In this document: positions 1 to 8,873 of the stretch, piece after piece
How positions within the stretch are numbered: position 1 is the first letter of the stretch
How the letters are laid out: each line of letters begins with the position of its first letter
NCBI RefSeq assembly: GCF_014648815.1
Contig: NZ_BMRV01000022.1
Coordinates: 1-64,000, forward strand
Origin: Streptomyces flaveolus
Lineage (GTDB): Bacteria > Actinomycetota > Actinomycetes > Streptomycetales > Streptomycetaceae
Length of the DNA stretch: 64,000 nucleotides
Direction of reading: 5' to 3'
The notes under the pieces: model-generated
Databases searched by the model: none
Seen by the model: only the letters and a program-made list of their open reading frames with translations
Told to the model about the DNA's origin: nothing
Translations under genes and position numbers: made by a program

Positions 1-867
1 GCGGCCCTTGCGGAAGGTGGTGCCGATGGGGTGGACCGGGGGCAGGTAGACGACGTCGAAGCCCATCGCGGCGATCGCGGGCAGCCGGCGGGCGGCGGTG
101 CGGAAGGTTCCGTGGGGCTGGTCCTCGGTGCCCTCGGAGCGGGGGAAGAACTCGTACCAGGAGCCGTACAGGGCGCGTTCCCGCTCGACCAGCAGGGACA
201 GCGGGTCGGAGGTGGTGACCAGCTCCCGCAGCGGATGCCGGGCCAGCACCGCGTCCACCTCCGGCGTCAACGCCGCCGCCAGCCGGGAAGCGGCCGGGCG
301 TGTGTCGTCCCGCAGCGCGTCGACGGCGGCGAGGAGCCGGGTGCGCCCCCGGCTCTCCGGCACGTCCGCCGCGGCGCGCTCGTACAGCCGCGCGCCCTCC
401 TCCAGGACGAGCTCCGTGTCCATGCCGGCCGGGATCTTGATCCGCGCGTGGTGCCGCCAGGTGGTGACCGGGTCACCCCACGCCTCGACGGTGTACGACC
501 ACAGGCCGGGCTCCCCGGCGCTCACCGTGGCCCCCCAGCGGTCGGTGCCCGGAGCCAGCTCCCGCATCGGCGTCCACGGGCCCGGCCGGCCCCGTGGATC
601 TCTGAGGACGACGTTGGCCGCGACCGCGTCGTGCCCCTCCCGGAACACGGTGGCCGATATCTCGAACGCCTCGCCGGTCACGGCCTTGGCGGGGCGGCGC
701 CCGCCCCGGACGACGGGGCGCACGTCGAGGACGGGAATGCGCCCGACGACGGTGGAGTCCTCGGCCGAGGATGGTTCCGGGGCCGGCGGCCCGGCCTCGG
801 CCGGGCGCGCGGGGACCGCTCCGGTGCCGGGTGCGGTGGGGGATGACGAGTGGTGCGTGGCGGGCAT
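1..867 (-). CDS. glgE: GlgE alpha-1,4-glucan:maltose-1-phosphate maltosyltransferase (N-terminal part, runs off left edge)
   Basis: Extends linear alpha-glucans from maltose-1-phosphate in the cytoplasm. The visible 289 codons run in frame from an ATG at 867 to base 1. After a Pro/Ala-rich leader of about 38 residues comes the N-terminal beta-sandwich region typical of GlgE, then the start of the GH13 barrel with the GlgE-like stretch YLPPVHPIGTTFRKG at the window edge. An AGGAG Shine-Dalgarno lies 5 nt before the ATG. It is divergent from glgP. Catalytic residues lie outside the window. Streptomyces may carry two GlgE copies; which one this is cannot be decided here. Confidence 0.88.
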   Translation of the reverse strand, partial: MPATHHSSSPTAPGTGAVPARPAEAGPPAPEPSSAEDSTVVGRIPVLDVRPVVRGGRRPAKAVTGEAFEISATVFREGHDAVAANVVLRDPRGRPGPWTPMRELAPGTDRWGATVSAGEPGLWSYTVEAWGDPVTTWRHHARIKIPAGMDTELVLEEGARLYERAAADVPESRGRTRLLAAVDALRDDTRPAASRLAAALTPEVDAVLARHPLRELVTTSDPLSLLVERERALYGSWYEFFPRSEGTEDQPHGTFRTAARRLPAIAAMGFDVVYLPPVHPIGTTFRKGR

Positions 868-1319
868 GACCGCTCCTGTCCGCGTCAACGAGGGTGGGCG
901 GATGACTCTGGGGAGGTGGGCCTGCGGGGCGTGCTGTGTGGGGTGTACCGCAGGAGCCTTCCCCTGCTGTTCGGGTGGGCAATCCGGCACTTTGTTAACT
1001 ACTCGCGCGTATGTCGACACATGCGGCGGGTCCCGTTCGAACGCCTTCCCGCGCGTCGCTCCCGCAATCAGTGCCTCCGCGACATGTGCAGCTTTTCGTG
1101 CGGGGCGACATGTCACAAGGAGGCCGATGGGGAAAGATCCGGCCATATCGACACGCCGGTGCGTATCGGCCCGTCCGGCGTTCGAGGACGAGGCCGTTCA
1201 AGCCGATCGGGGGTTCATGGGGCGAAGCTCCCAGCGGGGGACAGAGCAACGCCGGTAACGTCATAAGCGACGAGGTAACGCACACCCCGTCCAATCGAGC
1301 GAACGCGCAGAGGTGGAGT
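868..1319. other. glgE-glgP divergent intergenic region (452 bp)
   Basis: Contains no confident conserved gene. It holds two copies of CGACATGT (1080-1087 and 1106-1113), a strong Shine-Dalgarno-like AAGGAGG (1118-1123) just before a 43-codon open frame (1127-1258), a dispersed repeat (1169-1213), and two copies of GGTAACG exactly 20 bp apart (1254-1260 and 1274-1280), 40-66 bp upstream of the glgP start. Promoters for both genes must lie here, but I could not assign -35/-10 hexamers with confidence. Confidence 0.6.
1169..1213. repeat. Dispersed Streptomyces-type repeat, family 1, copy 1
   Basis: Bases 1169-1206 match 57033-57070 at 35 of 38 positions, with core GTCCGGCGTT followed by GAGGACGAGGCCGT. 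From memory this is a very common intergenic sequence in Streptomyces genomes. Here it sits in the glgE-glgP intergenic region and lacks the G/C hairpin that follows the copy at 57 kb. Confidence 0.75.
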
Positions 1320-3938
1320 GTGAAGGCGATCCGTCGACTGACCGTCCGTCCCGTTCTCCCCGACCCCCTGAGGCCCCTCAGCGATCTGGCCCGCAATCTG
1401 CGCTGGTCCTGGCACGCGGAGACCCGCGACCTCTTCCAGTCCGTCGACCCCGGATGCTGGGCCGAGTCCGGCCGCGACCCGGTGCGGCTGCTCGGCACCG
1501 TTCCGCCCGCGCGCCTGGCGGAGCTGGCCGAGGACCGCCGGTTCCTGCGCCGGCTGGCCGCGGTGGCCGACGACCTCGACCACTACATGACCGGCGACCG
1601 CTGGTACCAGGTCCAGCCGGGCCGACTGCCCGCCGCCGTCGCCTACTTCTCACCCGAGTTCGGCATCACCGCCGCCCTGCCCCAGTACTCCGGCGGCCTC
1701 GGCATCCTGGCCGGCGACCACCTGAAGGCGGCCAGCGACCTCGGGGTGCCGCTCGTCGGGGTCGGCCTGCTCTACCGGCACGGCTACTTCCGGCAGTCCC
1801 TGTCCCGGGACGGCTGGCAGCAGGAGCACTATCCCGTCCTCGACCCCCACGAGCTGCCGCTGGCCCTGCTCAAGGAGCCCGACGGCACCCTCGCCCGCGT
1901 CGCCCTCGCCCTGCCCGGCGGCCGGGAGCTGCGGGCCCGGATCTGGCTGGCCCAGGTCGGCCGGGTGCCGCTGCTGCTCCTCGACTCGGACGTCGAGGAG
2001 AACGACCTCGGCGAACGCGGCGTCACCGACCGGCTCTACGGCGGCGGCAGCGAACACCGGCTCCTCCAGGAGATGCTGCTCGGCATAGGAGGTGTCCGGG
2101 CGGTACGGACGTACTGCCGGCTCACCGGCCACCCCGAACCGGAGGTGTTCCACACCAACGAGGGCCACGCCGGGTTCCTGGGCCTGGAGCGCATCGCCGA
2201 ACTCTGCGACCAGGGACTGGAGTTCGACTCCGCGCTGGAGGCGGTCCGGGCGGGCACCGTCTTCACCACGCACACGCCCGTCCCGGCCGGCATCGACCGC
2301 TTCGACCGCGAACTGGTCGCCCGCCACTTCGGACCCGGCGCCGAACTCCCGCGCATCGACGTCGAGCGCGTCCTGCGGCTCGGCATGGAGACCTACCCCG
2401 GCGGCGAGCCCAACCTGTTCAACATGGCCGTGATGGGCCTGCGTCTGGCCCAGCGCGCCAACGGCGTCTCCCTGCTGCACGGCGGCGTCAGCCGGGAGAT
2501 GTTCTCCGGACTGTGGCCCGGCTTCGACGCCGAGGAGGTGCCGATCACCTCCGTCACCAACGGCGTGCACGCCCCGACCTGGGTCGCCCCCGAGGTGTTC
2601 CGGCTCGGCGCCCGGCAGATCGGCGTGCAGCGCGCCGAGGACGCCCTGACCGTCGGCGGCTCGGACCGTTGGGACTCCGTCGCCGACATCCCCGACCAGG
2701 ACATCTGGGAGCTGCGCCGCACCCTGCGCGAGCAGCTGGTGACCGAGGTGCGCGAGCGGCTGCGCGCCTCCTGGCGGCAGCGCGGCGCGGGGACGGCCGA
2801 GCTGGGCTGGATCGACGACGTCCTCGACCCGGACGTGCTCACCATCGGATTCGCGCGGCGCGTCCCGTCGTACAAGCGCCTCACGCTGATGCTGCGCGAC
2901 CGGGACCGGCTGATGGAGCTGCTGCTGCATCCCGAGCGGCCGATCCAGATCGTCGTCGCCGGCAAGGCGCACCCGGCGGACGACGGCGGCAAGCGGCTGG
3001 TGCAGGAGCTGGTGCGGTTCGCGGACGACCCGCGGGTGCGGCACCGCATCGTCTTCCTGCCCGACTACGGCATGGCGATGGCGCAGAAGCTCTACCCGGG
3101 CTGCGACATCTGGCTGAACAACCCCCTGCGCCCCCTGGAGGCGTGCGGGACCAGCGGCATGAAGGCGGCGCTCAACGGCTGCCTCAACCTGTCGGTGCTG
3201 GACGGCTGGTGGGACGAGTGGTACCAGCCGGACTTCGGCTGGGCCATCCCCACCGCCGACGGCGCCGGAACCGACGCCGACCGGCGCGACGCCATAGAGG
3301 CCGCCGCCCTCTACGACCTGCTGGAGCAGCGGATCACCCCCCGCTTCTACGAGCGGGGCGCGAGCGGGCTGCCCGACCGGTGGATCGAGATGGTCCGCAG
3401 GACCCTGAGCCTGCTCGGCCCGAAGGTGCTGGCCGGCCGCATGGTCAGGGAGTACGTCGAGCGGCTGTACGCCCCGGCGGCCGAGGCGCACCGCGCGATG
3501 GACCCGGACGCCGCCCGGGCGCTCGCCGAGTGGAAGACCCGGCTGCGGGCGGCCTGGCCCGGGGTGAGCGTCGACCACGTCGAGACGTCCGCGCCCGCCG
3601 CCACGGCGGAGCTCGGCACGACGCTCGGCCTGCGAGTGCGGGTGAACCTCGGCGACCTCGCCCCGGACGACGTGGAGGTCCAGGCGGTCTCCGGCCGGGT
3701 GGACTCCGAGGACCGCATCACGGACGCGGCGACCGTGCCGCTGAAACCGGTGGGCGGCCCCGACCTGGAGGGCCGCTGGGTGTACGAGGGCCCGCTCGCC
3801 CTGGACCGCACCGGCCCCTTCGGCTACACGGTCCGCATCCTGCCCGCGCACCGGCTGCTGGCGTCCGGTGCGGAGGCGGGGCTGGTCGCGGTGCCGTCGG
3901 ACGAGCTGGGGGAGGCGGCGGGGCTGCTGATGAGGTGA
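1320..3938 (+). CDS. glgP: Alpha-glucan (glycogen) phosphorylase GlgP
   Basis: Phosphorolyses alpha-1,4-glucans to glucose-1-phosphate using pyridoxal phosphate. The 872-residue protein fits the actinobacterial GT35 type with an N-terminal DUF3417 region. The PLP-binding lysine is in GTSGMKAALNG (Lys about 615), preceded by WLNNPLRPLEACG. I chose GTG at 1320 because the protein then begins MKAIRRLTVRPVLPDPL, as family members do, with AGGTGGA just upstream; the open frame continues upstream to 1011, but that part looks non-coding and overlaps a dispersed repeat. Divergent from glgE, consistent with a shared glucan turnover role. Confidence 0.93.
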   Translation: MKAIRRLTVRPVLPDPLRPLSDLARNLRWSWHAETRDLFQSVDPGCWAESGRDPVRLLGTVPPARLAELAEDRRFLRRLAAVADDLDHYMTGDRWYQVQPGRLPAAVAYFSPEFGITAALPQYSGGLGILAGDHLKAASDLGVPLVGVGLLYRHGYFRQSLSRDGWQQEHYPVLDPHELPLALLKEPDGTLARVALALPGGRELRARIWLAQVGRVPLLLLDSDVEENDLGERGVTDRLYGGGSEHRLLQEMLLGIGGVRAVRTYCRLTGHPEPEVFHTNEGHAGFLGLERIAELCDQGLEFDSALEAVRAGTVFTTHTPVPAGIDRFDRELVARHFGPGAELPRIDVERVLRLGMETYPGGEPNLFNMAVMGLRLAQRANGVSLLHGGVSREMFSGLWPGFDAEEVPITSVTNGVHAPTWVAPEVFRLGARQIGVQRAEDALTVGGSDRWDSVADIPDQDIWELRRTLREQLVTEVRERLRASWRQRGAGTAELGWIDDVLDPDVLTIGFARRVPSYKRLTLMLRDRDRLMELLLHPERPIQIVVAGKAHPADDGGKRLVQELVRFADDPRVRHRIVFLPDYGMAMAQKLYPGCDIWLNNPLRPLEACGTSGMKAALNGCLNLSVLDGWWDEWYQPDFGWAIPTADGAGTDADRRDAIEAAALYDLLEQRITPRFYERGASGLPDRWIEMVRRTLSLLGPKVLAGRMVREYVERLYAPAAEAHRAMDPDAARALAEWKTRLRAAWPGVSVDHVETSAPAATAELGTTLGLRVRVNLGDLAPDDVEVQAVSGRVDSEDRITDAATVPLKPVGGPDLEGRWVYEGPLALDRTGPFGYTVRILPAHRLLASGAEAGLVAVPSDELGEAAGLLMR

Positions 3939-3942
3939 GCGC

Positions 3943-3960
3943 CCCCGGGAGCGCCCGGGG
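3943..3960. terminator. Hairpin between convergent glgP and DUF1990 genes
   Basis: Perfect 7-bp stem CCCCGGG / CCCGGGG with loop AGCG. It lies between two convergent stop codons, so it may serve both strands. There is no U-tract, as is common in Streptomyces. Confidence 0.55.
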
Positions 3961-3977
3961 CGGCGGCGGGGCGGGGG

Positions 3978-4487
3978 TCAGTCCTCGTCCTCGCCGCCGC
4001 TCAGCCGCCGCAGGACGGTGCCGCAGCGGCGGGCGTAGGCGTGCTGGAATCCCCGGGTCGCCGGTCCGCCCGCCTTCGCGTACCACTTGGCCGGGCGGCT
4101 GAACGCGGTCACGGTCAGCCAGACCGTGCCGTCGCCGGTGCGGTCCACGACGAAGGCCTCCTCGCCGGACTCGGGATGGCCGGGCAGGGTGCCGTACGCC
4201 CAGCCGGCCCGGCGGTGCTCCTCCAGCGTCCACACCACCCGGCAGGGCGCCTTGATCATCCCGGCGAGGGTGACGGTGACGTCGACGCCGGGTGCGGCAC
4301 GGTCCGCGCTCGCGTCGATGCCGACGCCCATCGCCCGGTGCATCTCCCAGGTGAGCACGGCCTCGGCCGCCCGCCGGAACACCGGCTCGCCCTCCCCGAG
4401 GCGCGTGCGTACGTGCATGGGGCGGAAGCCGGGCGGGCAGTGGTCCTGCTCGCGGGTGGCGCCGACGTCGTCGTACGTGAAGGACAT
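3978..4487 (-). CDS. DUF1990 family protein
   Basis: A 169-residue cytoplasmic protein of unknown function. It begins MSFTYDDVGATRE and has the family pattern: an early FRPMHVRTRLGEG segment, a central VVWTLEEHRRAGWAYGTLPGHPESGEE with the start-like beta-grasp, and a C-terminal FSRPAKWYAKAGGP. No signal peptide or membrane segment is seen. Convergent with glgP and followed upstream by a terminator hairpin at 4502-4539, so it is probably transcribed alone. A GTG two codons upstream is an alternative start; neither has a clear Shine-Dalgarno. Confidence 0.8.
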   Translation of the reverse strand: MSFTYDDVGATREQDHCPPGFRPMHVRTRLGEGEPVFRRAAEAVLTWEMHRAMGVGIDASADRAAPGVDVTVTLAGMIKAPCRVVWTLEEHRRAGWAYGTLPGHPESGEEAFVVDRTGDGTVWLTVTAFSRPAKWYAKAGGPATRGFQHAYARRCGTVLRRLSGGEDED

Positions 4488-4501
4488 GGGCACCAAGAGT
4501 A

Positions 4502-4539
4502 GGGCGGCACCCGGGAACCAGTGGTTCCGGGTGCCGCCC
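4502..4539 (-). terminator. Terminator hairpin downstream of metalloprotease 1
   Basis: Long inverted repeat: left arm 4502-4520 and right arm 4522-4539, an 18-bp stem with one bulged G. It lies 29 bp past the stop codon of the protease gene at 4568. Confidence 0.8.
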
Positions 4540-4567
4540 GTGGTGCCGGTGCTCGTGCCGGTACCGG

Positions 4568-6217
4568 TCAGCTCACGTTGACCGCGGTCCAGGCCGCGGC
4601 CACCGCCTTGTACTCGGTGCTGGTCGAGCCGTACAGGGCCGAGGCCGCGTTCAGGGTCGCCGTGCGGGCGGCCTTGTAGTTGGTCGTCGACGTCATGTAC
4701 GTGGTCAGCGCCTTGTACCAGATCTGCAGCGCCTTGGCGCGGCCGATGCCGGTGACGGTGGAGCCGTTGTACGTCGGGGAGTTGTAGCTGACCCCGTCCA
4801 CGGTCTTCGCTCCGCTGCCCTCGGCGAGCAGGAAGAAGAAGTGGTTCGCCGGGCCCGACGAGTAGTGCACGTCGACGCTGCCGAGGCTGGAGGACCAGTA
4901 GTCCTTGGACGCGCCGTCCTTGCTGGGCTTGTCCATGTAGCGCAGCGGGGTGCCGTCGCCGTTGATGTCGATCTTCTCGCCGATGAGGTAGTCGCCCTTG
5001 TCGGCGGAGTTGGCCGCGTAGTACTCCACGCCGGTGCCGAAGATGTCGCTGGTCGCCTCGTTGAGGCCGCCGGACTCGCCGCTGTAGTTGAGGCCCGCGG
5101 TGTTGGAGGTGACGCCGTGGCTCATCTCGTGCCCGGCCACGTCCAGCGAGGTCAGCGGGCTGGTGTTGCCGTAGCCGTCGCCGTAGGTCATGCAGAAGCA
5201 GCTGTCGGACCAGAAGGCGTTGACGTACTGGTTGCCGTAGTGGACCCGGGAGTAGGCGGCCTTGCCGTCGTTCTTGATGCCGTTGCGGCCGAAGGTGTTC
5301 TTGTAGAAGTCCCAGGTGACCTGCGCGCCGTAGGCGGCGTCCACGGCGGCCGTCTGGTCGGTGGAGGAGCTGGAGGCGGTGCCGGTGCCCCACACGTCGT
5401 CGGCGTCGGTGAACAGGGTGCCGGTGCCGGAGGTCTTGCGGGCCAGGTTGTACGTCTTGTGGCCGCCGCGTCCCGTGTCGTACAGCTGGTACGTCGTGCC
5501 CGACTTGTAGGTGCCGAGGGTGACCGTGCCCGAGTACAGGCTCTTGCCGGAGCCCGTCTCGATGCCCTGGTACTCGTGCAGCTTGGCGCCGGTGGCGGCG
5601 TCGGTGATGACGTGCAGCTCGTTGGGGGTGCCGTCGTCCTGGAGGCCGCCGACGACGGTCTCGTAGGCGAGGACCGGCTTGCCGTCGGCCGCCCAGATCA
5701 CCTTGCGGGGCGCGGAGTCGGCCGCGGTCTTCGACGACCCGGCGTCCTTCGCGGCGACCAGCGCCTGCTGCTCGGCCCTGTCCGCGGCGATCTTCGGCGT
5801 CACGGTGGCGACCTTGATGGCGGCGTTCGTCGCTCTGGTCACGCCCTGGGTGGCGCCGGACTTCGCCTGGTGCACGACGAGGTCGCCGCCGAGGACGGGC
5901 AGCCCCTCGTAGGTGCGCTCGTAGCGGGTGTGGACGGTGCCGTCGACGTCCCGGACGACGTCCTTGACGACGAGCTTCTCCTTCGCGCCGAGGCCTATCT
6001 GCTGGGCCGTCGCGGCAGCGGAGTGCTGCTGCTCCTGGATGAGCGCGGTGCGGGCGGAGTCCGACAGCAGCACCGGGGCGCCCGGCAGGGCCCGCGGCGC
6101 GGAGGTGTCGGCGGTGGCGCTGCCGGCGGTCAGGCCGGTGGTGAGCAGGGCGCCGGCCGCGACGGCGGTGGCGACGGCCAGCGTGCTGCGCTTGTGGCGA
6201 GCGAAGAGGGAGGACAC
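4568..6217 (-). CDS. Secreted neutral zinc metalloprotease, thermolysin (M4) family
   Basis: An extracellular endopeptidase of 549 residues. A Sec signal peptide (about residues 1-36, ending ATADTSA) is followed by a propeptide of the FTP/PepSY type and the M4 catalytic domain. The zinc site is His363-Glu364-x-x-His367 in HEMSHGVTSN, with the third ligand Glu387 in NEATSD. The catalytic domain is near-identical in layout to the neighbouring 6546-8579 gene, so the two are tandem paralogues; this copy ends right after the M4 domain with WTAVNVS. The upstream region carries the bipartite element also found before its paralogue. Confidence 0.95.
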   Translation of the reverse strand: MSSLFARHKRSTLAVATAVAAGALLTTGLTAGSATADTSAPRALPGAPVLLSDSARTALIQEQQHSAAATAQQIGLGAKEKLVVKDVVRDVDGTVHTRYERTYEGLPVLGGDLVVHQAKSGATQGVTRATNAAIKVATVTPKIAADRAEQQALVAAKDAGSSKTAADSAPRKVIWAADGKPVLAYETVVGGLQDDGTPNELHVITDAATGAKLHEYQGIETGSGKSLYSGTVTLGTYKSGTTYQLYDTGRGGHKTYNLARKTSGTGTLFTDADDVWGTGTASSSSTDQTAAVDAAYGAQVTWDFYKNTFGRNGIKNDGKAAYSRVHYGNQYVNAFWSDSCFCMTYGDGYGNTSPLTSLDVAGHEMSHGVTSNTAGLNYSGESGGLNEATSDIFGTGVEYYAANSADKGDYLIGEKIDINGDGTPLRYMDKPSKDGASKDYWSSSLGSVDVHYSSGPANHFFFLLAEGSGAKTVDGVSYNSPTYNGSTVTGIGRAKALQIWYKALTTYMTSTTNYKAARTATLNAASALYGSTSTEYKAVAAAWTAVNVS

Positions 6218-6323
6218 ACAAGCTCCTTCGGTGGGGGAGTCCGGTCGGCGTGGGGTGGCCGGCCGGCGTTGACTGCGAAGTTGTGCGGCGGGTGAGGGAA
6301 GAGTGGCACCCGTGCCGCGTACA

Positions 6324-6358
6324 TGTCAGGAGGGTCGAATGATGTTGGCCGGAAATCG
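6324..6358 (-). promoter_or_regulatory. Bipartite element upstream of metalloprotease 1
   Basis: On the plus strand TGTCAGGA, 12 nt, then GTTGGCCGGAAATCG. The same two blocks with identical 12-nt spacing occur at 8767-8801 upstream of the second protease. It ends 106 bp before this start codon. Likely a regulator-binding site or promoter core; the factor is unknown. Confidence 0.6.
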
Positions 6359-6459
6359 ACGTCCGGGTGAATGTTGCGGAAACGTGAACCCGTGTGACCT
6401 CGGCAAAACCGCAACCCCGTCCGCGTATGGGCTTGGCAAAAAGAGGGCGGTCGTGGGGA

Positions 6460-6500
6460 GGGCGCCGCCCCCGGGAGTCGAACCTCCGGGGACGGCGCCC
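6460..6500 (-). terminator. Terminator downstream of metalloprotease 2
   Basis: Outer stem GGGCGCCG (6460-6467) / CGGCGCCC (6493-6500), with a further inner stem CCCCGGGAG / CTCCGGGG around TCGAAC. It lies 46 bp past the stop of the gene at 6546. Confidence 0.8.
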
Positions 6501-6545
6501 TGACTGTGGCGGGACCGGTGCGGACCCGCGGACGGGCCGGCGGGC

Positions 6546-8579
6546 CTACGGGAAGGTGAGGCGCCAGGCGTCGATGTAGCCGGTGTCCGCCGGGCCCAGG
6601 TCCTGGACACGCAGCTTCCAGGTGCCGTTGGCCGTTTCCGACGAGGCGTTGACCGTGTAGGTCTCGTGCACGTCCGCCGCCGGGTCGTAGCCGCTGCTCT
6701 TCAGGCGGTACGTCGACCCGTCCGGGGCGACCAGGTCGATCTGCAGGTCACCGCGCCAGGTGTGCACGATGTCCACGCCCACCTGGAGGTTGCTCGGCGC
6801 GTTGCCGGTGCGGCCGGAGACCGTGATCGAGGAGGTCACCGCGGACCCGTAGTCGGGGATGTTCACGTTGGCGGTGTTCTCGACGGTCGTGCCGCCACCA
6901 CCGCCACCGCCGCCCGAGCGCGAGCCGACGTTGATGGCCGCCCACGCGTCCTGGACCGCCTTGTACTCGGCGCTGTCGGTGCCGTACAGCTCACCGGTCG
7001 CCGCGAGGGTGCCGGTACGGGCGCCCGCGTAGTTGGTGGTCGACGTGAACTTCGTGGTCAGCGCGCGGAACCAGATCTTCTCCGCCTTGGCGCGGCCGAT
7101 GCCGGTGACCGGAAGACCGTCCGAGGTGGGCGAGTTGTAGGTGACACCGTTGATGGTCTTGGTGCCGCTGCCCTCGCTCAGCAGGTAGAAGAAGTGGTTC
7201 GCCGGTCCCGACGAGTAGTGGACGTCGATCCCGCCGAGGCCGGAGTACCAGGAGTCCTTGGACGCGCCGTCCTTGCTCGGCTTGTCCATGTAGCGCAGCG
7301 GGCTGCCGTCCCCGTTGATGTCGATCTCCTCGCCGATGAGGTAGTCACCGACGTCCGAGGAGTTGTTCGCGTAGAACTCGACCGAGGAGCCGAAGATGTC
7401 CGAGGTGGCCTCGTTCAGACCGCCGGACTCGCCGCTGTAGTTGAGGCCCGCGGTGTTGGAGGTGATGCCGTGGGTCATCTCGTGCGCGGCCACGTCGATG
7501 GACGTCAGCGGGTGGGTGTTGCCCGAACCGTCGCCGTACGTCATGCAGAAGCAGCTGTCCGACCAGAAGGCGTTGACGTAGTTGTTGCCGTAGTGGACCC
7601 GGGAGTACGCGCCCACGCCGTCACCGCGGATGCCGGAGCGGCCCTGGACGTTCTTGTAGTAGTCCCAGGTCAGCGCGGCGCCGTAGTGGGCGTCGGCGGC
7701 GGCGGTCTCCGTGTTGGACGCGCTGCCGTTGCCCCACGTGTCGTCGGGGCCGGAGAAGAGCGTGCCGGTGCCGGAGGTGCCGCGGTTGAGGTTGTACGTC
7801 TTGTGGTTGCCGCGCGCCGTGTCGGTCAGCGTGTACGACGACCCGGACTGCGCGGTGCCCAGCGTCACCGTGCCGCTGTACATGGTGTTGCCGGTGCCCT
7901 CGTGGATCGCCTGGTACTCGTACAGCTTGGCGCCGGTGGCCGCGTCGGTGACGACGTGCAGCTCGTTCGGCGTGCCGTCCTCCTGGAGGCCGCCCACGAC
8001 CGTCTCGTACGCCAGGACCGGCGTGCCGTTGCCCGCCCAGATGACCTTGCGCGGGGCGCGGTCGGCGTCCGGCTGCTCGGCTCCGGCGGCCTTCGCGGCG
8101 GAGACCGCCTGCTGCTCGGCCTTCGCGGCGGTGATCTTCGGCGTCACGGTGGCCGGCTTGATGGCCTTGGCCGTGGCCTTCACGACCTTCTCGGTCTTCC
8201 CGGACGCGGCGGTGGTGACGACGAGGTCGCCGCCGAGGACGGGCAGCCCGTCGTAGGTCCGCTCGTAGCGGGTGTGCAGCGTGCCGTCGCGGTCCTTGAC
8301 CACGTCCCGGACGACCAGCTTCTCCTTGGCGCCCAGGCCGAGGTCCTCGGCCGTCTCCGCCTTGGCGGCGTTGGCGTCCCGGATCAGCTCCGCGCGCTGG
8401 GCCGGGGTGAGTTTGACGGACTCGGCGCCCGGCGCGGGGGCCGGCCGCGGGGCGGCGGTGGCGCCGCCGGCCTGGAAGGCCGTGGCGATCAGCGCGGCGA
8501 CACCGGCGAGGGCGACGCCCGCCGCGCGGCGGTGCGTGGTGTGGGAGGTGCGTCTGTGGGGAGTGTTGTTGCTCAACAC
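6546..8579 (-). CDS. Secreted M4 zinc metalloprotease with C-terminal P (proprotein convertase) domain
   Basis: A 677-residue extracellular protease. Signal peptide (about residues 1-42), FTP/PepSY propeptide, then M4 domain with His366-Glu367-x-x-His370 and third ligand Glu390 in NEATSD. A glycine linker (SRSGGGGGGGGG, about residue 555) joins a C-terminal P/Homo-B beta domain of about 110 residues, recognisable by NIPDYGSAVTSSI, HTWRGDLQIDLVAPDGS and GTWKLRVQDLGP. Tandem paralogue of the 4568-6217 gene, which lacks the P domain. The P domain probably aids stability or substrate positioning; that is inference. Confidence 0.95.
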   Translation of the reverse strand: MLSNNTPHRRTSHTTHRRAAGVALAGVAALIATAFQAGGATAAPRPAPAPGAESVKLTPAQRAELIRDANAAKAETAEDLGLGAKEKLVVRDVVKDRDGTLHTRYERTYDGLPVLGGDLVVTTAASGKTEKVVKATAKAIKPATVTPKITAAKAEQQAVSAAKAAGAEQPDADRAPRKVIWAGNGTPVLAYETVVGGLQEDGTPNELHVVTDAATGAKLYEYQAIHEGTGNTMYSGTVTLGTAQSGSSYTLTDTARGNHKTYNLNRGTSGTGTLFSGPDDTWGNGSASNTETAAADAHYGAALTWDYYKNVQGRSGIRGDGVGAYSRVHYGNNYVNAFWSDSCFCMTYGDGSGNTHPLTSIDVAAHEMTHGITSNTAGLNYSGESGGLNEATSDIFGSSVEFYANNSSDVGDYLIGEEIDINGDGSPLRYMDKPSKDGASKDSWYSGLGGIDVHYSSGPANHFFYLLSEGSGTKTINGVTYNSPTSDGLPVTGIGRAKAEKIWFRALTTKFTSTTNYAGARTGTLAATGELYGTDSAEYKAVQDAWAAINVGSRSGGGGGGGGTTVENTANVNIPDYGSAVTSSITVSGRTGNAPSNLQVGVDIVHTWRGDLQIDLVAPDGSTYRLKSSGYDPAADVHETYTVNASSETANGTWKLRVQDLGPADTGYIDAWRLTFP

Positions 8580-8766
8580 TGACTCCTTCTGCGTGGCCGC
8601 GGGTCGCGCGGCCAGGGGAGACCGGACGGCGGGTGGGCCGGCCGGGCAGAGCTAGGCGGTACGCAGAAACCACGTGCAAGGAGCTGGCCGCGGCACAGCA
8701 CTGATGAGGAAGCTGTGGGGACGCTGTGGAGCGGCCGTGGGAAGAGTGGCAGGAGATCTCGACCCT

Positions 8767-8801
8767 TGTCAGGACCGCGTCAGTAAGTTGGCCGGAAATC
8801 G
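8767..8801 (-). promoter_or_regulatory. Bipartite element upstream of metalloprotease 2
   Basis: TGTCAGGA (8767-8774), 12 nt, GTTGGCCGGAAATCG (8787-8801). Same blocks and spacing as 6324-6358; here it ends 187 bp before the start codon. Lies in the 294-bp gap 8580-8873, which shows no gene. Confidence 0.6.
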
Positions 8802-8873
8802 TTCGTTGTCCGGGCGTTCATGTTCGATATACGGATTGGTTGCCGTGAGGGTCCGTACTGACTGCCCGCTCAG

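Larger units (their letters stand above)
6218..6545. other. Intergenic region between tandem metalloproteases (328 bp)
   Basis: Holds the promoter region of the 4568-6217 gene, including the shared element at 6324-6358, and the terminator of the upstream paralogue at 6460-6500. I see no gene in it. Confidence 0.7.

Noticed and set aside
1011..1319. N-terminal extension of GlgP
   Set aside because: The extension overlaps a dispersed repeat, has no family resemblance, and the GTG at 1320 gives the standard N-terminus.
1650..3851. Long open frame antisense to glgP (and similar antisense frames over most genes)
   Set aside because: Expected by-product of extreme GC3 bias; translated products are low-complexity Arg/Gly/Ala/Pro with no family motifs.
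6460..6500. tRNA-like T-arm (GGTTCGACTCC on the minus strand) suggesting a tRNA gene
   Set aside because: No acceptor, D or anticodon arms can be formed around it; the sequence is a nested perfect hairpin right after a stop codon, i.e. a terminator.
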